Shown here piece after piece: positions 39,777-51,933 of a stretch of 64,000 nt of DNA. Below the pieces are notes generated by a model. The model searched no databases. It was not told the origin of the DNA and saw nothing but the letters and a program-made list of their open reading frames with translations. The number at the start of each line of letters is the position of its first letter. Positions within the stretch are counted from its first letter, which is position 1. A program made the position numbers and the translations under genes. Source of the DNA: Levilactobacillus huananensis (lineage in GTDB: Bacteria; Bacillota; Bacilli; Lactobacillales; Lactobacillaceae); NCBI RefSeq assembly GCF_003946145.1, contig NZ_RHOC01000005.1, positions 62,001 to 126,000 of the forward strand, read 5' to 3'.

Positions 39777-40430
39777 ATGTCAACTTTTTTCCTATTCTGT
39801 TACGGTTGTTGCTTTGGTTCCTTGATTGGTGCCACCAGCAGTCGCTATGCCCGCCACGAATCACCCAATACACCAGGATCTCATTGCGATACCTGTCAAA
39901 CACCACTCCGACCTTGGCAACTCATTCCCATTCTGAGTTATCTCTATCAACGTGGACGTTGTCACACCTGTCACGCTGCAATTCCTTTACAGACCCTTAT
40001 CCTCGAAATATCTGGTGGTTGGCTGGCCACCACCATCACGGGGCCGGCGACCCTGCTCACAGTTATCTGGCTCTACTTGTGGGGGTATGCCGCGCTGTGT
40101 GATGCTGCCACCCAAACCTTCCCCAGTATTATCAGTTGGCTAAGTCTCCCCGTGCTGTTCTGGACATCTAGTCCCCTCATCTGGGGGCTAGCCATGCTCT
40201 GGCTACTTGGTATCCGTCTAATCTGGCCATCCCTGTCCGAACCACTCATCGGTGACGGCGATCTAGAATTTATAGGCCTCTATGGCTTGGCTTTTGGTGT
40301 GCAAGCGCTGGCCTGGTGGCTATTGACCGCTTGCCTCCTGGCGCTAGTTATCAATCGCCATTTTCCTGGACGAATTGCCCTGATCCCCTATTTGACCAGT
40401 AGTGCGCTGGGATGGTGGCTCTATTCCTAG
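39777..40430 (+). CDS. comC: Type IV prepilin leader peptidase (A24 family), competence-type
   Basis: Membrane aspartyl protease (217 aa) that cleaves and N-methylates type IV-like pseudopilins of the DNA-uptake machine. The N-terminal zinc-binding cysteines are Cys37, Cys40, Cys62 and Cys65 (HCDTC and RCHTC). Candidate catalytic aspartates are Asp109 (ALCDAATQTFP) and the GDGD motif at 159-162. AGAGGTG lies seven bases before the ATG. It stands alone, between the str and rpoBC operons on the opposite strand, and converges on rpoC. The pseudopilin genes (comG) are not in the window. Confidence 0.88.
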   Translation: MSTFFLFCYGCCFGSLIGATSSRYARHESPNTPGSHCDTCQTPLRPWQLIPILSYLYQRGRCHTCHAAIPLQTLILEISGGWLATTITGPATLLTVIWLYLWGYAALCDAATQTFPSIISWLSLPVLFWTSSPLIWGLAMLWLLGIRLIWPSLSEPLIGDGDLEFIGLYGLAFGVQALAWWLLTACLLALVINRHFPGRIALIPYLTSSALGWWLYS

Positions 40431-40436
40431 ACAAAC

Positions 40437-40465
40437 AAAAAGGACCCGCCATCTCTGACGAGTCC
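40437..40465 (-). terminator. Intrinsic terminator of rpoBC
   Basis: Minus-strand GGACTCGTC pairs with GGCGGGTCC (two wobbles), followed by TTTTT. Confidence 0.8.
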
Positions 40466-40489
40466 CCCGACTAAGTCGCTTAACCGAAA

Positions 40490-43400
40490 TTAAGCTTGAG
40501 AGTCTTCTTGCATTTGTTTTTCCAAATCGCTGATTGAGTAGACGCCTTCGGTTGACGAACCGCCAACTTCCTTGGGCTTGATCTGACGGTAATCTGGCAT
40601 CCCAGTACCGGCAGGAATAATCTTCCCAATAATAACGTTTTCCTTCAAACCAACCAATGGATCGTTCTTGCCTCGAATAGCAGCATCGGTCAAGACACGC
40701 GTTGTTTCTTGGAAGGAAGCGGCTGATAAGAAACTGTTCGTTTCCAGGGCAGCCTTGGTGATCCCCAAGATAACTGGACGAGCCGTAGCGGCGATCCCAC
40801 CAGAAATTAATGTCTGGTAGTTAGCGCGACGGAAGTCTTGAATATCCATCAAAGTCCCAGGTAAAACATCGGTATCGCCCGGATCCATGATCCGAACCTT
40901 CCGAAGCATCTGACGAACCATGATTTCAACGTGCTTATCACTGATAGCCACACCTTGCATCCGGTAGACACGTTGCACTTCGCCTAAAATATAGGTTTCA
41001 GTAGACAAGACGTCACGAACACGCAGAAGTTCCTTAGGATCAACAGACCCATAGTTCAAGGCAGCACCACGGTGGATAAAGTCCCCTTCAGAAACTCGCA
41101 TGCGAGCAGTGATTGGTAACTTGTAACTCCGAGTATCAGCCTCACCCTTGATCGTAACCTCTTTGACACGGTCAGCTGGGTTTTCTTCGATTGATTCAAC
41201 CGTCCCAGTAACTTCAGTAATCTCAGCTTTACCTTTAGGGTTCCGAGATTCAAATAATTCTTGAACACGAGGAAGCCCTTGGGTGATATCTTCGTTCCCG
41301 GCAACACCACCGGTATGGAAGTTACGCATGGTTAATTGCGTTCCTGGTTCACCGATAGATTGTGCGGCAACAGTTCCGACTGCTTCACCAACTTCAACTT
41401 CATCACCAGTGGCCATGTTACGACCATAACAGTGTTCACAAACACCGTGTTCAGTGTTACAAGTGAAGGCAGAGCGAATCGTGACCTCTTCAACACCAGC
41501 ATCAACAATCTTTTGAGCGGTGTCTTCAACGATCATTTGGTTCTTTGGCACGATGATGTCACCGGTCTTAGGATCGACAACTGACTTCTGCGTGTAACGG
41601 CCGAGAATTCGGTCGTACAGAGGTTCGATCATTTCGTTTCCATCAGTGATGGCCCGAATCTTCAAACCACGGTCAGTTCCACAATCCTTCTCCCGAATGA
41701 TAACATCTTGCGCCACATCGACCAGACGCCGAGTCAGGTAACCTGAGTTGGCAGTCTTGAGGGCCGTATCGGTCATCCCTTTACGGGCCCCATGGGTCGA
41801 AATGAACATTTCCATAACCGTCAGGCCTTCACGGAAGTTAGACGTGATAGGCAATTCCATGATGTCCCCACTAGGTGCGGCCATCAATCCACGCATACCA
41901 GCTAATTGCGTAAAGTTAGAAATGTTCCCCCGGGCACCAGAATCACTCATCATAAAGATAGGGTTCTGTTGGTCGAAACTGTGGATCAGAGCGTTTTGAA
42001 TATCATCCTTGGCATCGTTCCAGATCCCAATGACACGTTCGTAACGTTCGTGGTCCGTAATCAACCCACGCCGGAATTGCTTCGTTACCGTGGCAACCTG
42101 TTTGTGGGCTGCGTCGATAATTTCTGGCTTTTCCTTCAAGTCGGTGACGTCGACCATCCCAACCGTTAACCCAGACTTCGTCGATTCGTCGTAACCCAAA
42201 TCTTTGATCCGGTCCAACAACTTAGAGGTTTCAGTAACCTTGTATTGTTGGTAAACGGCCGCGATAATGTCGGACAAGAAGCCCTTCTTGAACGGTCCGA
42301 TTAATTCGGCATTTTGCAAGTAATCATGAATGTCTTCACCCGGTGCCAAGAAGTACTTGTCAGGGACGTAACCATTCAAGTTTGTGTTAGTAGGTTCATT
42401 CAAGTATGGGAAAGACTTTGGCAGGATATTGTTAAAGATCAACTTCCCAACAGTCGTTACCATAATCTTGGTGCGTTGATCATCGGTGAATGGCTTGTCT
42501 GGCATGGAGGAAACCTGAACACCGACACGACTGTGCCAGTGAACCAAACCGTTCCGGTAAGCCAGAACAGCTTCGTTGAGGTCGGTAAAGATCATACCTT
42601 CCCCTTCACGGTTGTCTTCTTCCATCGTCAAGTAGTAGTTCCCGATAACCATATCTTGTGAAGGCGCAACGACTGGCTTACCACTGGCAGGTGCCAAGAT
42701 ATGGTGAGCAGCCAACATCAGCAAACGTGCTTCAGCTTGCGCTTCGTCAGATAAAGGCACGTGGATGGCCATTTGGTCCCCATCAAAATCGGCGTTGTAA
42801 GCTTCACAAGCCAATGGGTGAAGACGCATAGCCTTACCACTAACCAAGACTGGTTCGAACGCTTGAATCCCTAAACGGTGAAGCGTAGGGGCCCGGTTCA
42901 ACAGAACAGGGTGTTCCTTGATAACATCTTCAAGAACATTGAAGACATCGTCATCTTCACGGTCAATCTGGCGCTTAGCATTCTTAATGTTAGAAGCCAA
43001 GCCACGTGCAACGAGTTCCTTCATGATAAATGGCCGGAATAATTCCAAAGCCATTGGCACTGGGAGACCCATTTGGTTGAACTTGAGGGAAGGACCAACG
43101 TCAATAACGGAACGACCAGAGTAGTCAACCCGCTTCCCTAACAAGTTTTGACGGAAACGCCCTTGCTTCCCTTTCAACATGTGTGAAAGAGACTTTAATG
43201 GACGATTACCAGGACCAGCAACTGGACGGCCACGACGACCGTTATCGATCAAGGCGTCAACGGCTTCTTGAAGCATCCGCTTTTCGTTTTGAACGATGAT
43301 ACCAGGTGCGTTTAAGTCTAACAAACGCTTCAACCGGCTATTCCGGTTGATAACCCGCCGGTACAAGTCATTAAGATCAGACGTTGCAAAACGTCCCCCT

Positions 43401-44137
43401 TCGAGTTGTACCATTGGCCGTAAATCAGGTGGAATTACCGGAATAGCATCCATTACCATCCATTCAGGACGGTTACCAGATGTCACGAAGGCTTCCAAAA
43501 TGTCCAAACGACGAACGGCACGCGTCCGCTTTTGGCCAGTAGCATCCTTCAATTGTTCCTTTAATTCTGTAACTTCTTTATCTAAATCCACGGCCATCAA
43601 TAACTTTTTGATGGCTTCGGCACCCATTTCAGCCTTGAAGGCTTGACTGCCGTATTCTACGAGCTTGTCACGGTAATCACGTTCGGAAAGGAGTTGTTTC
43701 TTTTCCAAAGGTGTATCGCCGGGATCAAGAACAACGTAAGATGCGAAATAGATGATTTCTTCCAGAGCACGGGGGCTCATGTCTAGGACAAGACCCATCC
43801 GACTTGGAATACCCTTGAAGTACCAGATGTGGGTTACAGGAGCTGCTAATTCAATATGGCCCATCCGTTCACGACGAACCTTAGAACGGGTAACTTCGAC
43901 CCCACAACGGTCACAAACGACACCCTTGTAACGGATCCGTTTGTACTTTCCACAGGCACATTCCCAATCCTTAGTAGGACCGAAAATCCGCTCGTCGAAA
44001 AGTCCATCTTTTTCAGGCTTTAACGTCCGGTAGTTGATGGTTTCAGGCTTTTTAACTTCCCCGTAAGACCAGCTACGGATCTTATCAGGTGAAGCCAGCC
44101 CGATCTGCATGCTTTCGAACTTATTGACATCGACCAA
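40490..44137 (-). CDS. rpoC: RNA polymerase beta-prime subunit
   Basis: Catalytic subunit (1215 aa). The active-site motif [12 protein letters not shown] holds the Mg with its three aspartates. The N-terminal zinc ribbon has [20 protein letters not shown], and a second cysteine set is [14 protein letters not shown]. Length and the lack of large insertions match the Firmicute form. It begins 21 bases after rpoB. Confidence 0.98.
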   Translation of the reverse strand: MVDVNKFESMQIGLASPDKIRSWSYGEVKKPETINYRTLKPEKDGLFDERIFGPTKDWECACGKYKRIRYKGVVCDRCGVEVTRSKVRRERMGHIELAAPVTHIWYFKGIPSRMGLVLDMSPRALEEIIYFASYVVLDPGDTPLEKKQLLSERDYRDKLVEYGSQAFKAEMGAEAIKKLLMAVDLDKEVTELKEQLKDATGQKRTRAVRRLDILEAFVTSGNRPEWMVMDAIPVIPPDLRPMVQLEGGRFATSDLNDLYRRVINRNSRLKRLLDLNAPGIIVQNEKRMLQEAVDALIDNGRRGRPVAGPGNRPLKSLSHMLKGKQGRFRQNLLGKRVDYSGRSVIDVGPSLKFNQMGLPVPMALELFRPFIMKELVARGLASNIKNAKRQIDREDDDVFNVLEDVIKEHPVLLNRAPTLHRLGIQAFEPVLVSGKAMRLHPLACEAYNADFDGDQMAIHVPLSDEAQAEARLLMLAAHHILAPASGKPVVAPSQDMVIGNYYLTMEEDNREGEGMIFTDLNEAVLAYRNGLVHWHSRVGVQVSSMPDKPFTDDQRTKIMVTTVGKLIFNNILPKSFPYLNEPTNTNLNGYVPDKYFLAPGEDIHDYLQNAELIGPFKKGFLSDIIAAVYQQYKVTETSKLLDRIKDLGYDESTKSGLTVGMVDVTDLKEKPEIIDAAHKQVATVTKQFRRGLITDHERYERVIGIWNDAKDDIQNALIHSFDQQNPIFMMSDSGARGNISNFTQLAGMRGLMAAPSGDIMELPITSNFREGLTVMEMFISTHGARKGMTDTALKTANSGYLTRRLVDVAQDVIIREKDCGTDRGLKIRAITDGNEMIEPLYDRILGRYTQKSVVDPKTGDIIVPKNQMIVEDTAQKIVDAGVEEVTIRSAFTCNTEHGVCEHCYGRNMATGDEVEVGEAVGTVAAQSIGEPGTQLTMRNFHTGGVAGNEDITQGLPRVQELFESRNPKGKAEITEVTGTVESIEENPADRVKEVTIKGEADTRSYKLPITARMRVSEGDFIHRGAALNYGSVDPKELLRVRDVLSTETYILGEVQRVYRMQGVAISDKHVEIMVRQMLRKVRIMDPGDTDVLPGTLMDIQDFRRANYQTLISGGIAATARPVILGITKAALETNSFLSAASFQETTRVLTDAAIRGKNDPLVGLKENVIIGKIIPAGTGMPDYRQIKPKEVGGSSTEGVYSISDLEKQMQEDSQA

Positions 44138-44158
44138 AGAAGCGACCTCCCTTATTAA

Positions 44159-47100
44159 TTAGTCTTGTGTGTTCGGTTGACTTTCATTTTTAGTGGTTTC
44201 TGGTGCTGCTTTGGCACTTTCAGCCTGAGCTTGTGCCTTGCGTTGTTCTTCCTGCTGTTGGGCAAGCTTACTCAGCGCATCAACGTTCACAACATCATCG
44301 TCATCGTCGTCCATATCACGGAGTTCAATTTCTTCGTTGTTCCCGTTTAAGACCTTCATATCCAGACCCAAGGATTGTAATTCCTTGACCAGAACACGGA
44401 AGGATTCAGGTACACCAGGCTTTGGAATTGGATCGCCCTTAACAATGGCTTCGTAGGTCTTAACCCGTCCAACCACGTCATCAGACTTGTACGTTAAGAT
44501 TTCTTGTAACGTATAAGCGGCACCATAAGCTTCCAAGGCCCAAACTTCCATTTCACCGAAACGTTGGCCCCCAAATTGCGCTTTACCACCAAGTGGTTGT
44601 TGCGTAACCAGTGAGTAAGGTCCGATGGAACGCGCGTGCATCTTGTCGTCGACCATGTGGGCCAGCTTCAAGTAGTTCATCACACCAACGGCAACCCGCT
44701 TGTCGAATGGTTCACCGGTCCGACCATCGTATAAGACAGTCTTCGCATCGGCAGCCATACCGGCTTCCTTAACAGCGTCCGCAATATCAGTATCTTGGGC
44801 ACCATCAAAGACAGGTGTTGCCACGTGGATACCCAACTTACGAGCAGCCATTCCCAAATGCAATTCGAGCACTTGCCCGATATTCATACGGGAAGGCACA
44901 CCCATTGGGCTCAACATGATGTCGATTGGGGTCCCATCTGGCATGTACGGCATATCTTCTTCAGGGATAACGACGGAAACCGTCCCCTTGTTACCGTGAC
45001 GACCAGACATCTTGTCCCCAACTTGGATCTTCCGCTTTTGTGCGATGTAGACCCGAACCATCATGTTAACACCAGGTGAAAGTTCGTCCCCGTTTTCACG
45101 AGTAAAGATCTTGACGTCCTGGATAATCCCGCCACCACCATGAGGAACCTTCAGGGAAGTATCCCGAACTTCACGGGCCTTTTCACCAAAGATAGCATGG
45201 AGCAAACGTTCTTCAGCTGATAATTCAGTCACACCCTTAGGCGTTACCTTACCAACCAGGATGTCACCGTCTTGAACTTCGGCACCAATCCGGATAATTC
45301 CGTCTTCGTCCAAGTTCTTCAAGGCATCTTCACCCACGTTAGGAATTTCACGAGTCATTTCTTCAGGTCCAAGCTTCGTGTCACGTGCTTCTGATTCGTA
45401 TTCTTCAATATGAATCGACGTGTAAACGTCATCGCGAACCAACCGTTCGTTGATTCCGATGGCATCTTCGAAGTTGTACCCTTGCCAAGTCATGAAAGCA
45501 ACCAATGGGTTTTGACCTAAGGCCAGTTCCCCATTTTCCATTGAAGGACCATCAGCCAAGATCTCGTCATTGTCAACGTGATCGCCAACCTTAACGATTG
45601 GGCGTTGGTTGTAGTTCTTCCCACCGTTAGAACGGCGGAACTTCATCAACTTGTAAGTGTCCAGCGCATCGTCGGCACGACGTACACGGATTTCACGTGC
45701 ATCGACGTATTCAACAGTCCCCTCATGTTGGCTAATTAAAGCAACTCCGGAGTCATGTGCTGCCTTGTATTCGATACCAGTCCCAACCAATGGCGCATGA
45801 GGGTCAAGCAATGGCACAGCTTGCCGCTGCATGTTGGCACCCATCAAGGCACGGTTGGAGTCATCGTTTTCCAAGAAAGGAATACATGCCGTGGCCACAG
45901 CAACAACCTGCTTTGGCGAAACGTCCATGTAGTCAATCCGGTCAGCCGTCGTTTCGATGTTATCAGCTTCGGAACGGGCCATGATGGTATCCGTATCGAA
46001 TGAACCGTCATCGTTCAATGGCGTGTTGGCTTGGGCAACGACGTAGTTATCTTCTTCGTCAGCCGTCAGGTAATCGATCTTGTCGGTAACCTTATGTGTA
46101 TCCCATGAGACACGACGGTATGGCGTTTCAATAAACCCGTACTTGTTAACCCGGGCGTAGCTGGAAAGACTGTTAATCAACCCAATGTTAGGACCTTCAG
46201 GTGTTTCAATTGGACACATACGGCCATAGTGGGTGTAGTGAACGTCTCGAACTTCATATCCGGCACGATCACGCGTTAAACCACCAGGTCCAAGAGCAGA
46301 CAACCGACGCTTATGCGTTAATTCGCCAAGTGGGTTGGTCTGATCCATGAATTGTGACAATTGAGATGACCCGAAGAATTCCTTGATTGAGGCAACCACT
46401 GGACGAATGTTAATCAGTTGTTGTGGCGTTACCGTCGCAGCATCCTGAATGGACATCCGTTCACGCACAACCCGTTCCATTCGAGATAACCCGATCCGGA
46501 ATTGGTTTTGCAGGAGTTCACCCACGGAACGAATCCGCCGGTTACCCAAGTGGTCAATGTCATCGACGTTCCCAATTCCAACTTGCAGATCGAAGAAGTA
46601 GTTCATGGAAGCAATGATGTCGGCTGGGCGAATATGCTTCAGCTTGATATCAATGTTGCCATTCCCGATAACGGGAACTTCTTGTTCAGGATCGTCTGGT
46701 GATTGTACCTTAATGATTTGTAATTTAAGGGGTTCAGTGACAACAGCTTCGTCTGAAGGCTGGAAAGTAACCATCTTGAAGTCTTCTTGGTCCAAGTAAG
46801 GTGCCAAGGTCTTCATGACGTCTTTATCAACGACCGTTCCCTTTTGCGCGATAACTTCACCAGTATCTGGGTCAGCTAAAGTTTCAGCTAAAGTTAAACC
46901 AAGCAAACGTGTCTTCAGGCTGAGCTTCTTGTTGGTCTTGTAACGACCAACAGGCGCCATGTCATAACGCTTTGGATCGAAGAACCGTGCGGTCAGTAAG
47001 CTCCGTGAAGAGTCGGCCGTCTTAGGTTCACCTGGACGTAGACGTTCGTAGATGTCCTTTAAGGATTCTTCGACACGTGAATCGTCGCTGTTCTTGTGAA

Positions 47101-47773
47101 TATCCTTTTCCAACGTCTGTGAAAGACTTTCGTTGTCACCTAAGATATCCAAGATTTCATCGTCAGAACCGAAACCTAATGCCCGAACTAATTCAGTCAT
47201 TGGGATCTTACGGGTCCGGTCGATCCGAACGTAAGAAACGTTCTTAGCGTCCGTTTCGAATTCAAGCCAAGCACCCCGGTTAGGGATAACAGTGGCACCG
47301 AAGATCGTCCGACCGTTCTTATCAGTGTCGTCATTGAAGTAAACGCCTGGTGACCGGACTAATTGGGAAACAATTACCCGTTCTGCCCCGTTAATAATGA
47401 AGGTCCCTTGGGCCGTCATTAATGGAAAATCACCGAAGAAGACGTCTTGTGACTTAATTTCGCCCGTTTCATGGTTCGTCAAGCGAAGAGTTACATGCAG
47501 TGGTGCAGAGTAGTTCGCATCGTGCTCCCGTGCTTCATCGACCGTATATTTGGGTTCTAGTAATTGATAATCAACAAACTCTAACGAAAGGTTTCCTTGA
47601 AAATCTTCGATTGGCATGATGTCGTCGAACATATCGCGTAAACCTTCGTCAAGGAACCAGTTATACGAATTGGTCTGAATCTCGATTAAGTTAGGGAGAT
47701 CAAGGACTTCCTTGATCCGCGAATAGCTACGGCGAGTACGGTGTTTCCCGTATTTCACTAAGTGTCCTGCCAA
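44159..47773 (-). CDS. rpoB: RNA polymerase beta subunit
   Basis: Beta subunit (1204 aa). The rifampicin region reads [20 protein letters not shown], then [17 protein letters not shown]; all residues look wild type. The C-terminus is an Ala/Gln-rich acidic tail ([13 protein letters not shown]...). AGAGG lies eight bases before TTG 47773; an in-frame GTG at 47782 overlaps that site and is the alternative, adding three residues. First gene of rpoBC, behind an attenuator-like leader. Confidence 0.97.
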   Translation of the reverse strand: MAGHLVKYGKHRTRRSYSRIKEVLDLPNLIEIQTNSYNWFLDEGLRDMFDDIMPIEDFQGNLSLEFVDYQLLEPKYTVDEAREHDANYSAPLHVTLRLTNHETGEIKSQDVFFGDFPLMTAQGTFIINGAERVIVSQLVRSPGVYFNDDTDKNGRTIFGATVIPNRGAWLEFETDAKNVSYVRIDRTRKIPMTELVRALGFGSDDEILDILGDNESLSQTLEKDIHKNSDDSRVEESLKDIYERLRPGEPKTADSSRSLLTARFFDPKRYDMAPVGRYKTNKKLSLKTRLLGLTLAETLADPDTGEVIAQKGTVVDKDVMKTLAPYLDQEDFKMVTFQPSDEAVVTEPLKLQIIKVQSPDDPEQEVPVIGNGNIDIKLKHIRPADIIASMNYFFDLQVGIGNVDDIDHLGNRRIRSVGELLQNQFRIGLSRMERVVRERMSIQDAATVTPQQLINIRPVVASIKEFFGSSQLSQFMDQTNPLGELTHKRRLSALGPGGLTRDRAGYEVRDVHYTHYGRMCPIETPEGPNIGLINSLSSYARVNKYGFIETPYRRVSWDTHKVTDKIDYLTADEEDNYVVAQANTPLNDDGSFDTDTIMARSEADNIETTADRIDYMDVSPKQVVAVATACIPFLENDDSNRALMGANMQRQAVPLLDPHAPLVGTGIEYKAAHDSGVALISQHEGTVEYVDAREIRVRRADDALDTYKLMKFRRSNGGKNYNQRPIVKVGDHVDNDEILADGPSMENGELALGQNPLVAFMTWQGYNFEDAIGINERLVRDDVYTSIHIEEYESEARDTKLGPEEMTREIPNVGEDALKNLDEDGIIRIGAEVQDGDILVGKVTPKGVTELSAEERLLHAIFGEKAREVRDTSLKVPHGGGGIIQDVKIFTRENGDELSPGVNMMVRVYIAQKRKIQVGDKMSGRHGNKGTVSVVIPEEDMPYMPDGTPIDIMLSPMGVPSRMNIGQVLELHLGMAARKLGIHVATPVFDGAQDTDIADAVKEAGMAADAKTVLYDGRTGEPFDKRVAVGVMNYLKLAHMVDDKMHARSIGPYSLVTQQPLGGKAQFGGQRFGEMEVWALEAYGAAYTLQEILTYKSDDVVGRVKTYEAIVKGDPIPKPGVPESFRVLVKELQSLGLDMKVLNGNNEEIELRDMDDDDDDVVNVDALSKLAQQQEEQRKAQAQAESAKAAPETTKNESQPNTQD

Positions 47774-47851
47774 GTTGTTCACCTCTCCTATTTATTCTGT
47801 CAACTGGCCAGTCCGGAATGTTACATTTTGATTACAATTGCATTTAGACCC

Positions 47852-47900
47852 GGATTTTTGGCAAAAAAAATCCAAAAACAAACCCAAAGTTTGCTTTTGG
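47852..47900 (-). promoter_or_regulatory. Terminator with overlapping alternative stem in the rpoBC leader (attenuator candidate)
   Basis: Minus-strand CCAAAA-G-CAAAC / GTTTG-T-TTTTGG (47900-47872) followed by A and eight Ts. The end of this stem plus its T-run, GGATTTTT (47873-47866), can instead pair with AAAAATCC (47859-47852). The two structures exclude each other. It lies between the best rpoB promoter and rpoB, and also after tetR, so it may simply be the tetR terminator. Confidence 0.6.
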
Positions 47901-47971
47901 CTTCTTATAGTGATAGCTCCGGACAATATATCGGCGCTACCAATTTCAGTTCACAGTTGCATACGAATAAT

Positions 47972-48000
47972 ATAGTACTAAATCTAACGCCGAATGTCAA
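47972..48000 (-). promoter_or_regulatory. Promoter of rpoBC
   Basis: Minus-strand TTGACA (48000-47995), 17-base spacer, TACTAT (47977-47972), just after the tetR stop. I see no equally good promoter closer to rpoB. Confidence 0.75.
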
Positions 48001-48010
48001 TACATTGACT

Positions 48011-48610
48011 TTACTTTTTAGCGGCAACGCCAAACAAAATCAACCGAACCAACGCCAGCGTCTGCTCGTGCTGAGTCGCGTCCTTAGGCCCCACATGGTG
48101 GAACGTATTAAACAGTGGACTCAGACTCGTCAGATAGAAAGAAGCCGCATCCTGCGGTTGAACGTCGCCCTGTAGCCGAATTGCATCCGTGGCAAAGAAG
48201 GCCGTCAGTGGTGCCAGGTAGTCTTGCTGGAAGACCATCCCCAGCTGCCGTTGATTCTCCGGCTTTAGGAATCGAAAGCTTCCATGAATTACTGTAAAGA
48301 TGTCTCTAGGGTGTGCTGACGTTAGAACCTCGGTAACCGCCGTTAGGGCTTCTACCGAATCAGCATCGGGCGTTAGCTGGGCAACAACCCGTGTAATGCC
48401 CTCACGAATCCCCTCACCAACCGTCTGAATCACCTCTAAGAAGATAACTTCCTTATCACTAAAATGATGATATAAGGCAGGTTGCGTGATACCTACCTGG
48501 CGCGCAATCTCACGCGTCGACGTTGCTTGATAACCCTGTGACAGGAATTGTTCCCGAGCCGCTGTCAGAATCGCTGCGTGGGTACGGGTCAATTGTTCTT
48601 CTCTCTTCAT
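48011..48610 (-). CDS. TetR/AcrR-family transcriptional regulator
   Basis: Repressor-type protein (199 aa). The N-terminal helix-turn-helix is visible at about residues 10-55: AAREQFLSQGYQATSTREIA and VGITQPALYHHFSDKE. The C-terminal ligand domain is not recognisable to a subfamily. It lies between clpC and rpoB, in the same direction, with no efflux or enzyme gene beside it to suggest a target; the MATE gene is 12 kb away. Confidence 0.85.
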   Translation of the reverse strand: MKREEQLTRTHAAILTAAREQFLSQGYQATSTREIARQVGITQPALYHHFSDKEVIFLEVIQTVGEGIREGITRVVAQLTPDADSVEALTAVTEVLTSAHPRDIFTVIHGSFRFLKPENQRQLGMVFQQDYLAPLTAFFATDAIRLQGDVQPQDAASFYLTSLSPLFNTFHHVGPKDATQHEQTLALVRLILFGVAAKK

Positions 48611-48701
48611 TTACAGGCCGTCGTCCTTTCTCAAATTAAAATTTCCTAACCAGTGTACCACATTTCATTTATCACCGGTTAGACCAGACGCCACGCCTGA
48701 C

Positions 48702-48735
48702 AAAAAAGTAGCCATCCCTATATAGGAATGACTAC
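48702..48735 (-). terminator. Intrinsic terminator of ctsR-clpC
   Basis: Minus-strand GTAGTCATTCCTA-TA-TAGGGATGGCTAC followed by TTTTTT; a long, nearly perfect stem. Confidence 0.88.
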
Positions 48736-48753
48736 CTCACCATTTATTTTGCT

Positions 48754-51249
48754 TTAGTGACTGCCAACTGCCGTTGGTTCTTGGCTCTTACTCGACTTGA
48801 TGGCCATTGTCATCTTGCCGTGAGAAGCACCCATGGTAACCTGATCATGAGTCTTAACCTCACCACTTAGTAAGGCTTCACTTAACCGGTCTTCAACCTG
48901 AGTCTGTAAAGCACGACGAATTGGTCGGGCTCCATACTCGGGATCAAATCCGGCCTTAGCAATCACGTCAATCGCGGCTGGCGTAATTTTCAACTTGACG
49001 GACTGATCAGCAACTCGTGAAATAATCTGCTTAGCCATCAACTTCACGATCTCATGGAGTTCATCCTTCTTCAAGGAGTGGAAGATCACCGTTTCATCGA
49101 TCCGATTCAAGAATTCTGGCCGGAACGACTGTTTGAGGGTTTCCCGAATAGTCTGAGCCATAGCCTTGTAGTTGTTAGCCTGGTCCTCGGCGCCGAAGCC
49201 CACGGTCTTTTCATCCCGCAACTTCGTGGCACCCAGGTTGGACGTCATGATTAAGATGGTATTTCTGAAGTCCACCTTACGTCCCTTGGAATCGGTCAAG
49301 TAGCCGTCGTCCAATACCTGTAAGAGAATATTGAAAACATCAGGGTGTGCCTTTTCTACTTCATCGAATAGGACCACTGAATATGGCTTTTGACGAACCT
49401 TTTCGGTTAACTGGCCACCTTCATCATAGCCAACGTATCCCGGAGCAGAACCAATTAAGCGACTCGTGGAATACTTCTCCATGTATTCGCTCATGTCGAC
49501 TCGAATCATGTTATTTTCGGAACCAAACATTGCTTCGGCCAAGGCCTTGGCCAATTCAGTCTTCCCAACCCCAGTTGGCCCCAGGAACATAAAGGACCCA
49601 ATTGGTCGGTTCGGATCTTTCAATCCGGAACGCGCACGACGGATGGCCCGAGAAACGGCGGAAACCGCCTCTTCTTGGCCAACGACACGTTGGTGCAAAA
49701 TTTTCTCGAGGTTAACCAAACGGTCAGCATCGGTTTGCTTCAACTGGGTAATTGGTACACCAGTCCATTCGGCCACAACTTCTGCCACATCTTCCCCCGT
49801 GACATCCGTCGTGTACTGTTGGTCGCTGGCAGCCGCTGCTGCGGCCGCTTTGGCCTTGCGTGCGTCTAACTTCTCTCTTAAGGCCATCTCTTGCGTCCGT
49901 AGCTTAGCGGCACGTTCGAAGTCCTGCTGTTCAATAGCCGCTTCCTTCTCGTCAGCTAGACTAGCCAACTCCTGAGCCTGTTTAGAAGCTGGCGTTGGTT
50001 TGCCCATCTGGTCAATGCGGACTTTAGCAGACGCTTCATCCATCAGGTCAATGGCCTTATCGGGTAAGAAACGGTCACTAATGTACCGTGTGGATAACTT
50101 AACAGCTTGGTTTAACGCATCATCCGTAATATTTACATGGTGGTGATCCTCATACCGTGACCGTAAGCCCTTCAAGATTTCCAAGGCTTCATCTGGAGTT
50201 GGTTCATTGACCTGAACCGTAGCAAATCGACGTTCCAGAGCCGCATCAGATTCGATGTACTTCTGGTATTCGTCCAACGTTGTGGCCCCAATCGTCTGAA
50301 GTTCACCACGTGCCAAGGCTGGCTTCAAGATATTAGAGGCATCGATTGCCCCCTCAGCCCCACCAGCGCCGATCAGTGTGTGAAGTTCATCAATAAACAG
50401 GATAACCTGTCCATCGTTGTAGATTTCTTCAATAACTTTCTTCAAACGGTCTTCAAATTCACCACGGTACTTGGTTCCAGCCACGAGGGACCCCATGTCG
50501 AGCATCATTAACCGTTTGTTTTGCATGTCTTCAGGCACGTCACCGGCGACAATCCGTTGCGCCAAGCCCTCGGCAATCGCCGTCTTCCCAACACCTGGTT
50601 CTCCAATAAGAACTGGATTGTTCTTGGTCCGACGACTCAAAATTTGAATGACTCGCTTAACTTCCTTTTCACGCCCTACCGTTGGATCCATCCGACCTTC
50701 TTTAGCCGCTTCGGTTAAATTACGGGCCAGAGAATCCAGCGTTGGTGTGCCACCTTGGGCAGCCCGACGTTGCGATCGGTTATCATTGCGGCGTTTTGGC
50801 GTATCGGTAATCCCAAGTTTCCGCAAAACAACCTTACGAGCGTCCGTTAATTCAACGCTCAGGTTCTTTAAGATCCGGGAAGACAGAATGGTTTCGTCGC
50901 TAAGCAACGCTAACAAAATGTGCTCTGTTCCAATCTTCGTAGCACCTAACCGTTTGGCTTCGTCGCCGGCCAACGTTAACATCGTTTTGGCCTTTGGTGA
51001 ATATGGCAGGTAACTGTCCTTGTCTGTGTTGGCTAACGTGCCGTAGCCCGTGAACCGTTCGATTTCCTCGCGAACATCGTCTTCAGTAATCGAAAACTGC
51101 TGCAAAACCTTATTGGCAATGCCATTCTTTTCAATTGTAAGGGCGAGTAGCAGGTGTTCCGTTCCCACCGCTTGGTGCTTAAAATACTTTGCTTGTTCCT
51201 GTGCCAATACCAAGACACTCTTAGCACTCGGTGTAAATAGGTTATCCAT
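48754..51249 (-). CDS. clpC: ATP-dependent Clp protease ATP-binding subunit ClpC
   Basis: AAA+ unfoldase (831 aa) of protein quality control. Two Clp-N repeats occupy about residues 1-145; first ATPase Walker A GEPGVGKT at 216-223 and Walker B VILFIDE at 282-288; a UVR-type coiled segment at about 428-463; second Walker A GPTGVGKT at 557-564. The UVR segment and absence of an N-terminal zinc finger mark it as ClpC rather than ClpE. It has a ClpP-docking-type loop in the second domain (not precisely placed). Cotranscribed with ctsR, 17 bases apart. Confidence 0.95.
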   Translation of the reverse strand: MDNLFTPSAKSVLVLAQEQAKYFKHQAVGTEHLLLALTIEKNGIANKVLQQFSITEDDVREEIERFTGYGTLANTDKDSYLPYSPKAKTMLTLAGDEAKRLGATKIGTEHILLALLSDETILSSRILKNLSVELTDARKVVLRKLGITDTPKRRNDNRSQRRAAQGGTPTLDSLARNLTEAAKEGRMDPTVGREKEVKRVIQILSRRTKNNPVLIGEPGVGKTAIAEGLAQRIVAGDVPEDMQNKRLMMLDMGSLVAGTKYRGEFEDRLKKVIEEIYNDGQVILFIDELHTLIGAGGAEGAIDASNILKPALARGELQTIGATTLDEYQKYIESDAALERRFATVQVNEPTPDEALEILKGLRSRYEDHHHVNITDDALNQAVKLSTRYISDRFLPDKAIDLMDEASAKVRIDQMGKPTPASKQAQELASLADEKEAAIEQQDFERAAKLRTQEMALREKLDARKAKAAAAAAASDQQYTTDVTGEDVAEVVAEWTGVPITQLKQTDADRLVNLEKILHQRVVGQEEAVSAVSRAIRRARSGLKDPNRPIGSFMFLGPTGVGKTELAKALAEAMFGSENNMIRVDMSEYMEKYSTSRLIGSAPGYVGYDEGGQLTEKVRQKPYSVVLFDEVEKAHPDVFNILLQVLDDGYLTDSKGRKVDFRNTILIMTSNLGATKLRDEKTVGFGAEDQANNYKAMAQTIRETLKQSFRPEFLNRIDETVIFHSLKKDELHEIVKLMAKQIISRVADQSVKLKITPAAIDVIAKAGFDPEYGARPIRRALQTQVEDRLSEALLSGEVKTHDQVTMGASHGKMTMAIKSSKSQEPTAVGSH

Positions 51250-51266
51250 TGCAGCTCCTCGCTTTC

Positions 51267-51734
51267 CTAACTCTCGTAACGTAAATGATCCAGAATTGAA
51301 TTCAAGACCGCCGCGCGTACGCGTTCATCCATTTCACGGCTACCCGTATTAATCGCATCCTTATTAATGGCTGCTAAAATAATATTAGCTTCGCGCCGGT
51401 TAATGGTCCCAGCCTCAAAGAGGTTACGCACCACCGCCAGGCTATCGTGCCGTGAAATCTGGTCCCCAACAGCACTCACCAACGAATCAATGAAGTCTAA
51501 GTTGTCCAACAGCTTAACCTTTTCGATTCGAATGTAGCCACCGCCACCACGCTTACTGCGAACGACATAGCCATCCTGAATGGTAAAGCGCGTCTTAATC
51601 ACATAATTAATCTGTGAAGGCACCACATTAAATTGATCGGCAATCTCCGCTCTGCGGATCTCAACCTGCTGGGATTCCGCCAGAATCTGCTTCAGGTAAG
51701 ATTCAATAATATCCGAAATATTCTGATTCTCCAT
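51267..51734 (-). CDS. ctsR: Class III heat-shock repressor CtsR
   Basis: Repressor (155 aa) of clp genes. It has the winged helix QVEIRRAEIADQFNVVPSQI, ending in the glycine-rich wing RSKRGGGGYIRI that senses temperature in the family. An operator of the right form overlaps its own start region, so it is probably autoregulated. The mcsA and mcsB genes that accompany it in Bacillus are absent here, as in other lactobacilli. Confidence 0.95.
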   Translation of the reverse strand: MENQNISDIIESYLKQILAESQQVEIRRAEIADQFNVVPSQINYVIKTRFTIQDGYVVRSKRGGGGYIRIEKVKLLDNLDFIDSLVSAVGDQISRHDSLAVVRNLFEAGTINRREANIILAAINKDAINTGSREMDERVRAAVLNSILDHLRYES

Positions 51735-51759
51735 TATCGTCCCCCCTTCGCCACAGTTA

Positions 51760-51776
51760 TCTGACTAATGTTGACT
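51760..51776 (-). promoter_or_regulatory. CtsR operator
   Basis: Minus-strand AGTCAAC-ATT-AGTCAGA, a direct heptad repeat with 3-base spacing, matching the known RGTCAAN-NNN-RGTCAAN pattern with one deviation. It lies just downstream of the -10 box. Confidence 0.75.
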
Positions 51777-51779
51777 AAT

Positions 51780-51807
51780 ATTATACGAAATTCAACCGAA
51801 AAAGCAA
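51780..51807 (-). promoter_or_regulatory. Promoter of ctsR-clpC
   Basis: Minus-strand TTGCTT (51807-51802), 16-base spacer, TATAAT (51785-51780). Confidence 0.7.
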
Positions 51808-51933
51808 CGGATTAGCCCGTTCCTCCTGGAGAAGTTCTGGTAAACTATCATAACAAAAAAACGGCCAGCTTCCAAACAATTAGTAAGGAATCCAGTCGTT
51901 ATGGTCATAATATGTAATCGAGAGATAAAAAAA

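Noticed and set aside
49466-49975. 169-codon plus-strand open frame opposite clpC
   Set aside because: Serine/alanine-rich shadow of the clpC codons; no start signals.
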